From Isoetes taiwanensis (lineage: Eukaryota > Streptophyta > Lycopodiopsida > Isoetales > Isoetaceae): 64,000 nucleotides of DNA. The stretch is from contig JAJEKV010000100.1 in assembly GCA_021234155.1 (NCBI GenBank), forward strand, positions 1,836,116-1,900,115. Reading direction: 5' to 3'. A program made the translations under genes and the position numbers. The notes beneath the pieces were generated by a model. The model saw only the letters and a list, made by a program, of their open reading frames with translations. It was not told the origin of the DNA and did no database searches. Of this stretch, positions 10,324 through 22,350 are shown one piece after another; the stretch's first letter is position 1, and the number at the start of each line of letters is the position of its first letter.

Positions 10324-11700
10324 CACAAGGCATCCAAAATAAAAAAACTACATGGTTTTTCCCATGGTTATGACTAGAAAACCATTCCACAAAACCAATG
10401 GGTCTTTGTGGGTTAATTTCATTAAAAACCATATGAGGCTAAAGTACTTGGTTTTCTTGTAAGGTTCACTAGTGTGGTATTATGGCATGGAAATTTCTAA
10501 CGGCTCCTTCCTAGTGTTTGTCAAAGTGGTATTTTATGTTGGTAAATGGATGTGGTATATTATAATGTTTTAGAGGTAGGGTTTCCCAATGTGGTATAAT
10601 ATGGTGGTTGTGGATGTGGTTTGATGTCGCGGCTTTATTTATATGATTTTATGATGTGGTTAGTTATTGTGGTAAATGCACACTCGCGATGTGTTATATG
10701 CAGTAAATCACCATTATTTAATTAGTTGAAGTGTTCAGGTTATTGTATTAAAACACTACTATGTTTATCAAACTTAGATCTAATTGTTAGTTGTAGAAAT
10801 GCATGGTTTTGTAGTACGCTAGATTCATGGTTATCATTTATAAACAAGTATTGCTATATAGTCTAAAGCATTTCAAATTACTAGACTAAACTATTAAGGA
10901 TTGTGGATGGTTTCTTATGTATTGTAGTACTTATTAAGGTTGGTAATCCACTAATGGCTTTTAGTCTAAAGCGTTCCAACTATTGCATGAAAACATGCCT
11001 ATCTTTACACTCAAGATGTACTCGTTAAAGCTGATAAACCACTAATGTTTCTATTCTTAAGCTTCTTAAGTTTTTGCATATAAAGACTTGCAATCTTTCC
11101 ACTAAATATCTAATAGTTTTTTCAATCATACACGCAATGGTGAAGATGACAAATCACTACATTTCTATGATCCGAAGCACTCTTAGTTTATGAATGAAAA
11201 CCATAGCAAACTTATTAATTATCCATGTACATTTTTGTACAATGACTGCATAGTTTCTTATAGTGTTTATGATTAAATGCATTGCGTGCTCAACATATAC
11301 CCCTAGTGCTTAAGACTACTTAACCATAAATGCTTTTCACATCCAAGCAGTTAAGTTTAGACTAAAACAACTACTTAAAGTGTAGTGGTCTTTTGCATGG
11401 TTTCGTAACATTGTAGGGTTCTTAAACTGCTACTACTTTTGGAGATGAAAGCATTTGTATTTAAAAGTTTTTTCCTTGCGTGGTATTTACAAGAACCACT
11501 ACTACTTTTTGTTGAAATGGTATTTACATGTTTTTTCCTTGTGGTTTCACTATAACCCCAAAATTTGCTCTATGCGTAATTTTTTGCCGTTCTTTTTACA
11601 AAAAAACACCACCTAAAGTCCATGCGTAATATTATTCCGAAAATGCTAGAAACAATGGGTAATTTTTTAGCGTGGTTTTCCACAAACAAAAAACGCTTTT
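10324..11700. repeat. Left subterminal repeat region of the giant element
   Basis: About 1.4 kb of AT-rich sequence is packed with variants of GTGGT, ATGGTT and AAACCACTA. It includes clusters at 10340-10680, 10900-11050 and 11390-11660. No coding frame is evident. The same word family, mostly as the complement, fills 41580-42332 at the other end. In CACTA elements such arrays bind the element's own regulatory or transposase proteins; that role here is inferred. Confidence 0.7.
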
Positions 11701-14610
11701 AGATTACACAAAACGTTAAGTAGATTACAATTTAACAGAATATTAGATCCATTACAGTTTAGCAAAATGGAAAGAAACCTTTTTTATGCTGAACACATAC
11801 AATAAATTTCAATCACATAGAGTAAATTTTAATGCCATAAAATTGTTTAATGCCATATGGCCATTGCTTCAGCTATTGGACATCGGCATAAGCAATGCAA
11901 GCAATCTTTCTAGCATATTCCAGAAACCCTGTTCCAGAAGCTAACCTAAAGCTTAATTCCATTTCTGAACCCAACGTGCTCTTAAACCCAAATTCTTGTG
12001 CCAAGAAAATGGAGATATCCTTCATTACAACCAATATTAAGGCAAACCCCATTTTCAAACCATGTTTTTCAGAAAAAGTCTAAGCCGAGGGGGAATGGCC
12101 AATACTATAATCGAATATCGGATCCTCGTTTCCATGTCAGCAGATTTGCACATTGAGTAGTTAACCCCCTTTGAACAGAAGAAGAAAATATGAAAGAGGG
12201 CAAACGAGTTTGTCTATTCATACCGCTTACGTTTCAGGCCTCAAGAACTGCATCTCCAAAGCAAAAAGAGATAATTTTTTAAATGATTCAGGAGAGCCAG
12301 CCAAGTGTAGCCAGCCTCCAATCCTATTGAATCCATGCTTTTGTTGTGAAATAAGACCCGCCATATTTTTTTTTTGCTGCACCTAGCCGGCCTCTTCTTT
12401 TTTGCTCGACGCGTTTTGAAATTGCCTATTACTGGAGTTTTACCAGAAGATCAACACAAGAAAAATAAAAGAAGACAGATCTGCCATTAGTTACCACCAT
12501 AGCCTTCCACCTTTTGCTCCCACCTTCTGCATCAGATCCACAAAACGGTTGTTTCATGCTTCCTATCCGCTCCACCTCCGCTTGAACGATGCCTGGGAAA
12601 CAAGGCAAGGCAAGTCAGAAACAAGGTAAAAGGCAAGTCGAAACAAGGCAGGTCAGGCAACGATCAAGGGAAACGATGCTTGAACCATGTAGTGTTTTGA
12701 AAGGATAGAACCAGGAAAACTTTCGCCATAGCTATACATGCAAAGCTGAAGAATGTTAAGATGAAAGGTTAGCACAAACCAGTGTTTCTCCGCTGTGCTG
12801 TGTTTCTCCGTTAATCTGAGATGCCGCTGCCGGCGCCGATGTCCATTCCGCAGCCTCCTTAAGTACTTGAAACTCACAAGAGATGGCCTGAATCTGCAAG
12901 ATCTGGCCATAGCAGAAGCAGATCAAAACAAGGTTGGATGCAAGAGCTGGTTGAAACAGGCACTGGATTTGACGAAGGTGTAAAAAGAATGAAGAAGAAA
13001 GGCTGTGAAGAAGCTTGGAATCTGGCAGCTATAGATAGAACAGTTTATAAAGCTGCAAATCTGGCCATGAAGGAGCTTCAAACCATAGTTCCGGATCCAT
13101 ACTGCCATAGCAAGAACCACCATAATCATACCACCATAGCCGTACCACAGCGCCATACTCGAACCATGGCGCCATGGCACCAGACGTGCTCACAAATCGC
13201 CATAGCCAAGCAAGGGCGGGAATGATAATCTCACCGATTAATCTCATCCCTTAATTTTTCAGCCAATAAGAATCATAGGACAAAGATCAAGATCTTCATC
13301 GTTCATCTATGCTATCAGTCAATCTGAAACGTTAAGAGATAGAGCCAATAAGATCAGAGTACCAAGATCACCATCTCGAACGTTCATCTTCGCCAAATCT
13401 CGACCGTTATTCTCTCCATTTAATATTTGATGGCGCATTTTTCTCACACATATATTAATTATTTAATTTTAATTTTCAACCTATGATAATCTATGTTCCA
13501 CTACTTCTGGCAGGGTATCTTTGGGATCCTGCTATGTTCCAGCCATTTGGCCATAGCCAAAATGGCTGGGACCGTGCGCTGCACCATCTTCTTGGTTGTA
13601 TAAGCTCAATAAGTCCTTATTTTCAATTCTCAACGAGAGCTGGGAAAATTTGGGGAACAATAACCAACCGGTTGAAATTGAAAGTCTCCTGGCGAAGATA
13701 GTGTATATCGGAATCTTTTGGCAAGTTTTCTTATGGGTTTTTAATTAAAACAATGGAAGGTTCGGCTCTAAACACAAGATATTCAACTGACCAAAGCAAC
13801 CATAAGAACTTTTCCGATGGGACGTAAAAAGTTTGCCCAACATTGTTTTCTCAATAGGCAATAGTCTCGTCCAGATTAAATCACTAGAATCATGTAGCTT
13901 AGTAGCCTAGTGTTTTTTGCTTCAATTCTTAATTGGCAAATATCTAAAAGAGATCAACTGCAAATTAGTCGCAACTTAAGTGTGGCATGTCCAAAAACTA
14001 TTGGTTCTTAGGATAATATCAGCTGATTTTTCTTCTAGGTGCCTAGACTTTGGAAGTGCCACATTAGCATTTCTAAGGTTTTCAACTTTTCCAAGGCGAA
14101 AATGGAACTAATATGAGAAACTAGTTAGGGTGCTTAATGTTGCGAGACACAATTTGGTAACATGTAAATGTTGGGAACTTGTGAAGTCCAGCGGAACTTG
14201 TAAATGTTGGAAACTTGTAGAGTTCACCTGAACTTGTTGGGAGCATATTTATGTTGTCTTGCTGAGCTTACTTTATTTTAGGAGCTTATTTCCTAAGCTA
14301 ACATTTACCCCAGCTTACCTGGTTCTCATTCACTAGGTGCAGTTTTACATTCTGACTTTTTGCCACGCCAATAAACAAGGCACAAGGCCAAACAATGTAA
14401 AATGTTGGTCTATATTTACAAATCCTATTTCTTGAGCAACTCTAAGTGGCCTATTCTCCAAGTCCAAAGTATTAAGAAAGGAATAACTCATAATCAACAT
14501 ATTTGGGGCACACAATATACTTTTAAAACTCGAAAGTGTTTTCCTACATTTGCAAGGTACGACATGGACCATAGTTCACGACATTGGGGAGTTGGCCTCT
14601 TGCATGCAAG
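11701..14610. other. Left interior of the giant element, no recognised gene
   Basis: This 2.9-kb stretch has only short frames. The longest, 12938-13225 plus, would encode 95 residues (starting MQELVETGTGFDEG) with no domain I know. It overlaps a run of CCATAGC-like words at 12720-13210. Between 13983 and 14130 is a diverged copy of the ~150-bp sequence that ends each 12.5-kb unit (27231-27382 and 39627-39776). Its shared block is GTGCCTAG(A/T)CTTTGGAAGTGCCACATT. Confidence 0.5.
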
Positions 14611-14690
14611 AGGGATATTTTCTTTTTGCATTTGTTCGTGTCAAGAAATAAGATTTCAGTCAGAATTGTTGGGTCAACCATACAAAGTCG

Positions 14691-14709
14691 TATTTAATTA
14701 AAGTGGGAC
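14691..14709. repeat. 19-bp inverted repeat, left end of unit 1
   Basis: TATTTAATTAAAGTGGGAC here is the exact reverse complement of the word at 39344-39362 near the right end of unit 2. It matches 18 of 19 bases of the right end of unit 1 (26947-26964, one C missing). The same word is at 27482-27500 in unit 2. It may be part of terminal inverted repeats of a ~12-kb element nested in the giant one. Outward similarity is weak, and no target duplication was found. Confidence 0.6.
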
Positions 14710-15599
14710 TCATTCCATTCCCATTTTTTTTCGGAACCCGGTTAATTTACATAAAAAGTAGCACCCCGGCCCGAAAACTATCCTAAATTCGAATTTTTGA
14801 ATAAAACTCTGAATCCGAGCTTTGCTCCAGTTTTCCCAGGTTCGCGAGTCGAGAACAAAAACAATGCAACTGAAACAAAGGAAATTCATTAAAGTTTGAA
14901 ACCAAAGATCTAGTTGAAAAAGAATTTTTATTAATAAATTGAACAGATACAATGTATTTTACATCGGACCTTGAGAGACCATGGCGGTCTTCTTTGTCAC
15001 TCTGATTACATCATCTTGGTAGGTGGTCCACCTTAGGGGATTAACTTGTGGCGCTTCTTCATGCCGTCCTGTAGCCTTGGGGGCAACACGAAGAGTGTGG
15101 AATGCCGATCGTGGAGGTGCCTCTGGAGCTACCGGGCGCCCCTGCCCACCCCGACTTCTCCACTGGCCCCGCTTGACCTTTCATCGAATATGCTCCACCC
15201 CCACCCTCCGTGGATGTTATGCAATGCTTGCAAGATGCTTTGAGCTTTGCTGGACTGTCTCTTTGTTCTTCGCCTGTTCTTTATCCCGTGGTGTAGCGAG
15301 CAACCTCTCGAATTAGCGAGCAACCTTGTCCCAAAGGCGGGCAAGAGTGTAGCGTGGTAGGGATGCGTGCGATCGGTATTTCTTCCGCCTTTGAGGGATC
15401 CGTGCCGCTGGAGCGGTCTCCGTGATGCCCGGCGGGATCTGCGGCTGGTGTCGGATCGTGCACGAACCACCGGAGCAAGGAGAGTATGATTAACAATTAC
15501 GGTGTCATTAGTCAAAACGAAGAAAAGAACGTTGAAATCAAATTACAACGGAGAACATTCATTCCATACAACTGCATCCAATGACGTGGGAAGTAGTGT

Positions 15600-15625
15600 C
15601 TTTCTCGACTCGCGAGTCGAGAAAG
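15600..15625. repeat. 26-bp perfect palindrome, type copy
   Basis: A perfect 26-bp palindrome with core TCGACTCGCGAGTCGA, extended on both sides by CTTTC/GAAAG. In unit 1, other full or degenerate copies lie near 15726, 15820, 16827, 16878, 18583, 18645, 18765, 18817, 18935, 21470, 21510, 21875, 22165, 22338, 22413 and 22465. Unit 2 has counterparts, the best at 28146-28171 (perfect). Several degenerate copies have lost a base in the centre. Confidence 0.9.
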
Positions 15626-16790
15626 GCCCGTAAAAGTCAAAGTACAACCATACTCATTAGAATATGGTTGCATCCAATCACACACGGAAGCATACAAATG
15701 CTTTCGTCAACGAAAAACCAGCATGCCTTTTCGACTCGCGAAGTCGAAAAGGCCCAGAAACCCAATGTACAAGCATTATCATAATAGATTGTACAAGCAT
15801 TTCATCAACACGACAAGCATGCCTTTCTCGACTCGTGAGTCGAGAAAGGCATCGAAAACTCAATATACAAGTATATTCATTACAAAATGGTCAATACATG
15901 TGTTCACGTTCGATTACAATATTCACACAATTTGACTATCTGAAAGCAGGGGTCACTCTTCTTGTTCACCAAAGTATTTGTCGTCCATAGCTTTCATGAT
16001 CGGCTTGCTCTCTGGATCGGGTTCCGTGAGGCTCGGATAGTTCGTATAAAAGCACGGCGACAAGAATGGCGAAGAGGGATTCCGCCAAGGCAGGATGAGT
16101 CCGAAGGACAACCACCTATCCGTCTCATATTCTTCGGTCGATATGGCTTAGCAATGATTGTATTTTCTTGGCGTTATGATAGCACTTGTAGGCGTGAGTC
16201 GTCTATGATCGGCGTGTTGTGTTTGCCATAGTCCCGGAATAGCTCATAAACCACATCGGCCTTTTCACCATTATAGGCTTCCCCTTTGTGATGGCTGGAT
16301 CGAGGTCCTTCACATGCTTTCGACCCTTTTCGTTTCCCCAAAGCGAACTTGAACTTCAAAACTGAAATGCCGAGAACACCAAGAACATTGACAATATTTT
16401 TCTTTTTGCCATACAAGACCATATGCCCACCGAATCCCGTGCGGGCACCGGTCAATAATTTCCTTAGCTCTAGGCCTCGGATACACTATTTTATGCCTTT
16501 TTCTTTGGGATGCGCGAGGTGTTAATCTCGGGGCGTCTTTGTCGTGGTATACTGCAGCTAATACTCCATTGGCGTCAAATATTACAATCTTGGTGGGACC
16601 GGTGGATCCCGGTTGGAGTTTGGCTCGACCATATTTCCGGGTTCATCGGGATCCAAATGCGGGATCATTATCTTTTCGGGTTCCTTCCGGCGTGGCGGTG
16701 TCTTGCTCTGGATTTTCATTCTCATTCTCCTCGCGACGTGAACCGTTGGAATCCATTGACAATGATCCGGAGTCGTTGAGCTGGAATTCC

Positions 16791-16925
16791 CTGAAATGAT
16801 GACATCTGTCAGAAAGGAAACGAGTTTTCTCGACTCGCGAGTCGAGAATGAAAAGAAAAGGTATTGAAAGGAAACGAGTTTTTCGACTCGTGGTCGAGAA
16901 ACACCGATAAACAAAGTAAACTCAC
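16791..16925 (-). other. Intron of the minus-strand gene, with two palindromes
   Basis: On the minus strand the donor is GAG|GTGAGT and the acceptor CATCATTTCAG|GG, giving a 135-bp intron. It holds a perfect 22-bp palindrome at 16827-16848 and a degenerate one near 16879. Unit 2 has the same donor (near 29443), but its acceptor reads TTTCG instead of TTTCAG. That is one of many small differences between the units in CTG/CAG contexts. Confidence 0.7.
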
Positions 16926-18545
16926 CTCAATCTCGGGTTTTCAATAATGTTTTGGCAGCATTCGGTCCAAACCTTCCGACATCCTCGTCTCCGTCGGGTT
17001 TGTCTCCCTCGTCCTCGTCGTCTTTTTCGCTTCCATTTGTCTTCCTCCCCTTGAAATGCTCATGAAGCAGATCCAGGTATGACTGAATGGTTTCAACCAT
17101 GTCCTTATTTCCAACCACGGATATAGGTTTCATTCCAAACAGCATAGCCCCCTGAGAGAACAGGCCATTCATGTACCACTCGCATACAATTTGATCTTCC
17201 TCGACCAATTTGGTTATGAAGTACTTGATAACTCTTGGCGGATAGGAATTCTATGTATATAGGACGGTCGCACCATCTTTGCGACCTTGTCCATCGATGG
17301 AACATCCTCCATAAACCTGCCCCCTTCGGGGTTCCATCGCTCTTGAGAGATCATGAACTTGTCGAGATAATGATGCTCGCTAGACCACCACTTATCCGGT
17401 CGACCGCCGATCTTGAAATCAAAACCAAAACTATGTTGGCAAAGCTTGGTGCCCGGCAAGCCAAGTCGCACTCATGATCAAGTTAGGTATATGGAGTGCA
17501 TGATCTTGTTGGTGAAGTTAATATCATTTGCCCATTGGGAGACAGCGGCGGTTGTTTGATTGCCCGGCATGCAAAAGACAAGGAAACCGAAAGTATCCAG
17601 GTCGGTCATGTCGGACACGTCTTGTACCACTGCTGCTCTATGTCGGCTTTGTCATAAAAAAGGGTGGGGTCTTCGATCATATTGATGGCAAATAGTGCCA
17701 CGGGTCAGTGCGGTTCGGACCACCAAATCCTTGTGTCCCAAAGTAACCGAGAAATGGGGGAGCTATCGTGCGCCTTAAATGGGACCACCCGAATCAAGCT
17801 TCCTTTTGAGAATTGCCATAAAGCGTTCGGGGAAAGGAAGGGTTTTAACGTTACGCTTCAGCTTGGTGTTGATGTAGGGTTGACATAGGCGGTTCAATTC
17901 CTTCATGTCTTCCTCATCAAGGGCAGCCTTTTCCTTGTAATAATCAAAATCATGGTATTCATTAGATGCAACGTTGCGAGAACTCCGTGATGCCTTCTTC
18001 TAACGCGACGCCGTCGCTTTTTGGGGCTGTGGCATAATCCTTTGCGTCCTACAATTTAGAACTCACGGTCTTCCTCGGCGGGATTGTTCCCTCAAGATTT
18101 TGCCTTGTAGGTCAAGCGTTTCTTTGTCAGTGAGGCCCTGTATCCTCTTCATGAGCTGCTTGTCAAACAACTTGGGGTCCGATTTGCTTGGAAATTCTCC
18201 ATTGCTGTCCTTGACTTGCCTCTTGTCCATTGAGCCCATATGTCGGTCCATTTCTCCCCGAGACCGCCTCGATTGCTAAGAATGAGGTCATATTGGTCCG
18301 AGAGAGACTCCTACCTTTCCTTGGTGTTCTCTTCTTCTTCTCCTCTTCTTCCTCTCCCTCGTCATCTTCTGTCCCTCCATGAGAACATATGCATAGTTTC
18401 TCAAGGTCTTCCACTTATCGAGGGAGCCCTGTTTTTCCTTTAGGGCCGAGGACAACCCAATGCTTTCCCTTTGTTGCCTAGCGTGTATGATCCGTGGGAT
18501 AAGGGCTGCATTCAGACAATGTACCAATGTCGAGCATGAAAGTAT

Positions 18546-18981
18546 CTACAAACACCGGAATAAGCGGTAAATAGTAGCCCGGGTTTTCTCGACTTCGAGT
18601 CGAGAAAGTCCCTTTGAATGTCTACTTTTCTTTTACTTCTACGGTTTTTTCGACTCGCTTGAAGAGAAAGCTCTGCATCCTTTGATTTTACGCATTACCC
18701 GGCTTTCATTCTCGTCGAGAAACCCGATGATAATCGGCAAATGTTAGGATGGCGGGGGCTTTCTCGACTTCAGTCGAAAGTCCCTGAATGTCTAATTTTC
18801 TTTTCTTGGCTAAGGGGTTTTCGACTCGCGAAAGTCGAGAAAGCTCCACATCCTTTGATTTTACGTATTTACTCGGCTTTCATTCGGCGAGGTGAAACCC
18901 CCGATGATGTCGGCAAATGTTAGGATGGCGAGGGGCTTTTCGACTCGCAGTGAAAATGAAAAATTCGTGAGAGTTATTTAC
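18546..18981 (-). other. Intron of the minus-strand gene, with about five palindromes
   Basis: On the minus strand the donor is CGTAAG|GTAAAT (18981) and the acceptor GGTGTTTGTAG|ATAC (18546). The 436-bp intron contains palindrome variants near 18583, 18645, 18765, 18817 and 18935. It also has an imperfect tandem repeat of about 175 bp whose units share CGGCAAATGTTAGGATGGCG (near 18735 and 18910). Unit 2 has the equivalent intron at about 31060-31490. Confidence 0.65.
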
Positions 18982-20390
18982 CTTACGTGGCGGCACTTTA
19001 CGCTGCTATTGTGTTACAGCGTTGGCTAATCTTTGGCGGTTCGGTTCTTTGGCGTCTCGTAGAAAGAACTCTGCACTCTCGCTTGGCATATCTATCCTTG
19101 ATCGCTGCGGCACCTCCTTCTCCGCACGCAATACTTGAGCGCCCTCAGCGAATCTTGACCGTCTACAACCCGAGCGGACTTCTTTTCCCCCGGATCTTCC
19201 TCGGACTTCCGGTGAACAACTCACTGTCGATCTGCTAAAAGGTATGACATCCGCGAGGCATTGGATACGAGCGGGATGTCGCACCATCGGGTTGAGAATC
19301 TCGGCATGTGTCTTTGGATTAAATTCAATGGTTGAACAAGGCGGCATCTCCCGTGCAAACCTTCACCCGTCTAATGTCCGGCAGGCGGCTTGTGTGATAT
19401 TCCCAGCGGATATCTTGAGCTAGGCGGCTCCATTTTCGTGCCCCCCTCTCGTGAAATCTGATCGATCATCGGATCGAGGTTTGGGGAGTCGACCATATCT
19501 TCGTCTCCTTCGTCATCGATTCCTCCGTGTGGTGTCATCATCCCCATCTTTGTTTTTGGTGGACTTTTTTTGTGTATGAACCACAACTACATTCCCGCTG
19601 CAGAGTGTTGTAGAGTCTTCGGCCTGTAGAAGTGAAGCTCCCGTATTGAGCAGTTTTCCACGACTCTGGAAATCTCCATACCAAGCTCCACGGATGTTAG
19701 GGTTCCGGCCTCCTTCATCCCTTCGGATCCTTCCACCCAAGGTTTCGACAATTTAAAGGCGCCCGGCCTTTTTTCGGGTGCCCTTAGCCTTGCTCATGGA
19801 AGAGTGAGAATAATTTGAAGCTGCTAATTTTTGGTGCGATAGAACTTACTCTTCCGGCGGTCCTCGACATGTAGTGTTAAATGCTTGAATCCGGCGAGAG
19901 GCGGAGAGCACAACACCGATTTTCTTGTACTTGTCTCCGGAGCTCTTCTTGTCCCTTTGGTGTAGAAACAGATCTTTCTCCTTCCCACTTGTCGATACCT
20001 CGACATACCACCAAATCTGCATTTGTTTCAAGAAGCTCGTCTCGATCCCTCGATGCCGAAGAATGGAGTTGCCCGGTGATCACCAATGAGTCAGAGGTGA
20101 ATCTTTGCAAAAGAAGAAAGGATGGATCGATTAAGGTATTCCGACAAAAGAAAAACCTCGAGCTCACACTGGGGTGTTTTTCTTCTTCTTCTTCTTGCCG
20201 GTGGTAGAAGCATCCCCTCCGGCCTCGCTTCTTAGGCGGAGTCATGTCTATATGCCCTCTCATCCTCTTCGCACCCCTACGTAGAATTAAGTTTCCTCCA
20301 GCGGGTTGTGAGTTTTAGGGACTGCATGTAAAAAGATCGAGGCGTGTTCTTTAGTTTGAACTTAAGGACATGCAATCATTTATGAAAAGA

Positions 20391-20432
20391 AGCGGGCTAA
20401 AGTGCGGCCGACGGATTCGGCTTTAGCCCGCC
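20391..20432. repeat. Stem-loop in the divergent intergenic region, unit 1
   Basis: GCGGGCTAAAG is followed after ~17 bases by its reverse complement CTTTAGCCCGC. The hairpin is conserved in unit 2 at about 32908-32943, although the loop differs. It lies just upstream of the large minus-strand gene and downstream of the small exon pair. It could be a terminator-like or regulatory structure; its function is unknown. Confidence 0.6.
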
Positions 20433-20459
20433 CAAACACTATTTGAAATTTAATCACAT

Positions 20460-20967
20460 CAAGGGACTAAGTGAGTGGGCGTAGTTTATCTTCCTGCGGC
20501 ATTGGGGACCTCGAGGGTCGGAGGGGATCATCGGCTGATTAGCGACTTCCGGAATGGCGCCCTTGACGTAAGTAAAGCGCTTACGGCGCCTTGCATATGT
20601 GTGTTTTTTCGACCGCTGGCGTCCTATTGCAAGCGATTGATTTGATCGATGAAACCGGAGACTAAGGTAGGAAGCGGGAGCCGCCGCGGAACACGGGAAC
20701 TCTACAACTGCGGCGCCATGGAAAGGGGATCTGGCGAGAATCGCTGATGATACAAGTATTAGATGCGAATACACTCTTGAAGAGAACCGGAAGAAGCAAA
20801 GACTCGGGTGAGGCTGCGGGATCCGTGATCTGATGGCCCAAGGAATTACTGCGTGAAGAGGTGAGTTTGGAGATGCCTATGTTATTTCGCTTGTAGAACA
20901 TACGTATGTGTTTAAATAATGGGCTGGCGATAAGCTCGGCCGGATTCAGTGTTTCCTTGTCCGGCAT
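20460..20967 (-). pseudogene. Small minus-strand exon pair, unit 1
   Basis: A start at 20967 opens MPDKETLNPAELIASPLFKHI. It is followed by a good donor (CATAC|GTATGT, 20904/20903) and, about 70 bp on, an acceptor ending CACGCAG. The second exon reads NSLGHQITDPAASPES and then changes frame before a stop near 20460. Unit 2 shows the same arrangement (33480 to 32967) with different frame breaks. It could be the first exons of the large minus-strand gene or a separate small gene. No family is recognised. Confidence 0.35.
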
Positions 20968-21149
20968 TTTTCAGCTTAGAGATGATTTACTCTCTAGGTT
21001 GAGAGATGCTCGGCAAGGAAACATTGGATCGAGGGGTAAAAACAGTTCCGTTTTAGGTGTGTTTCTTCATGGACTGTTTACTTGGAATGTTGTACATAGA
21101 TCGGAGGCTAGGACTAAGGCCGGAGATGCGGTTCAAATGCATCCTCTTG

Positions 21150-22350
21150 TAGTTAGTCGGAGGGGCCTCCACCTGTCCAGAACCACTCCTCACCGCAATA
21201 TTAGAGGAAGATGGTTAGAAGGAGAGTGGCTTAGAGCAGGGCTAGAGGCACTTGGGACTAAAAGCGAGAATAGAAAGTCACGGTACTTGTAGAGAATGCA
21301 AGCCTTGGCTTCCCTCTGTGGTTTCCCTGTGGTTAGTTGTAGAGGCCTCCACCGGTCAGGCCCCCCTCCCGCCAATATTATTAAGAAGATGGTTGGAGAA
21401 GGAGAGTGACTCTGACTGGGTCCGAGCCCGCTGCTACGGAACCGGGAGAATTGGCTGGCTAAAGGGATTCTCGACTTGCTTGGTCGAGAATGCTTGGCTT
21501 CTGTCTACATTCTCGACTTCGCCAAAGTCGAGAATGCCTTAACCAGCGAGAACTCGGTTAGTACACATGGAGTCTTGGGTTGGGTAAGGCATTCCCGGAG
21601 CTTCATGGAGAATGCATACGACAAGCTCGTGGTTTCCCTGTGGTTAGTTGTAGAGGCCTCCACCCAATGAGCCCATCCCCGCCCAATATTCGGCGAAGAA
21701 GGTTGAAGGAGGCGGTCTTTGATTGGGTAGGAGGCTGCGACCACACCAGGAGAATTGGGTTGCTAAGAGTTGGCTGAGGATTGGTCAAAAACACTTCCCG
21801 CCGCATAATGTCAGGAAGATAGAAGGAGAGTGTTTAGGCTGTCTGCCGAGCCCAGCTCTAGAGTGCACAGAACTGCGTTTTTCTCGACTCCGCGAGTGAA
21901 AGCGCCCGGCAACTCTGTGGTTAGTGTAGAGGCCTCCACCCAATGTCGAGCCCATCCCCGCCCCAATATTCGGCGAAGATGGTTCGAAGAGGCGGTCTTT
22001 GATTGGGTAGGAGCCCGCTGCGACCACACCACGGGAGAGTTGGGTTGCTAAGAGTTGGCTGCGAACCCGGTCAAAACCACTTCCCGCCGCAATGTCAGGA
22101 AGATAGAAGGAAGTGGTTGAGGCTGTCTGCAGCGCCAACTCTAGAAGTGCACTAGAGCCAACGTTTTTCGACTCACGAGTCGAAGCGGCAACACCTCGAT
22201 GGTTAGTCGTAGAGGCCTCCACCCGGTCGGGAGCAGGTCCTCTTAGCCCAATATTCGATGAGCATGGTTGAAGGAGAGTGGCTCGGAGGTGGGTGGAGGC
22301 ACTGCTTGCACAAGAAACCATTGGCGGGGTATCACATTCTCGACTCCACC
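21150..22350. repeat. ~300-bp imperfect tandem array, unit 1
   Basis: Four to five copies of a ~270-310-bp unit share GTAGAGGCCTCCACC, then CAATATTCGGCGAAGATGGTT and GGCGGTCTTTGATTGGGTAG. They start near 21165, 21345, 21650, 21925 and 22208. Most copies are associated with one palindrome. The array lies between the two divergent gene regions, with a counterpart at about 33655-34770. No reading frame persists through it. It may be a long intron, 5' untranslated DNA or a control region. Confidence 0.7.

Larger units (their letters stand above)
15041..20263 (-). pseudogene. Large unrecognised minus-strand gene, unit 1
   Basis: Protein-like text runs from MRGHIDMTPPKKRGRRG (20263) down to a terminal exon whose stop is at 15041-15043. 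Matching text is present in unit 2. Visible parts, in order: a basic N-terminus with an E-run; a possible internal start MSKA near 19797; TFGWKDPEGMKEAG; and an acidic linker DDEGDEDM. A lysine/arginine-rich part follows near 18310-18400. Next is a long globular part with GRPDKWWSSEHHYLDKFMISQE (near 17370-17420), then LVEEDQIVCEWYMNGLFSQG (near 17160-17210). An acidic tail starts near 17040. Introns fit GT-AG at 18981-18546 and 16925-16791. A further exon ends near 15960 and may splice to the last one. Frames break every 100-200 bp. I do not recognise the family. Confidence 0.55.

Noticed and set aside
12938-13225. 95-residue frame as a gene
   Set aside because: It overlaps repetitive CCATAGC-type words, has no domain and no conserved counterpart; probably chance.
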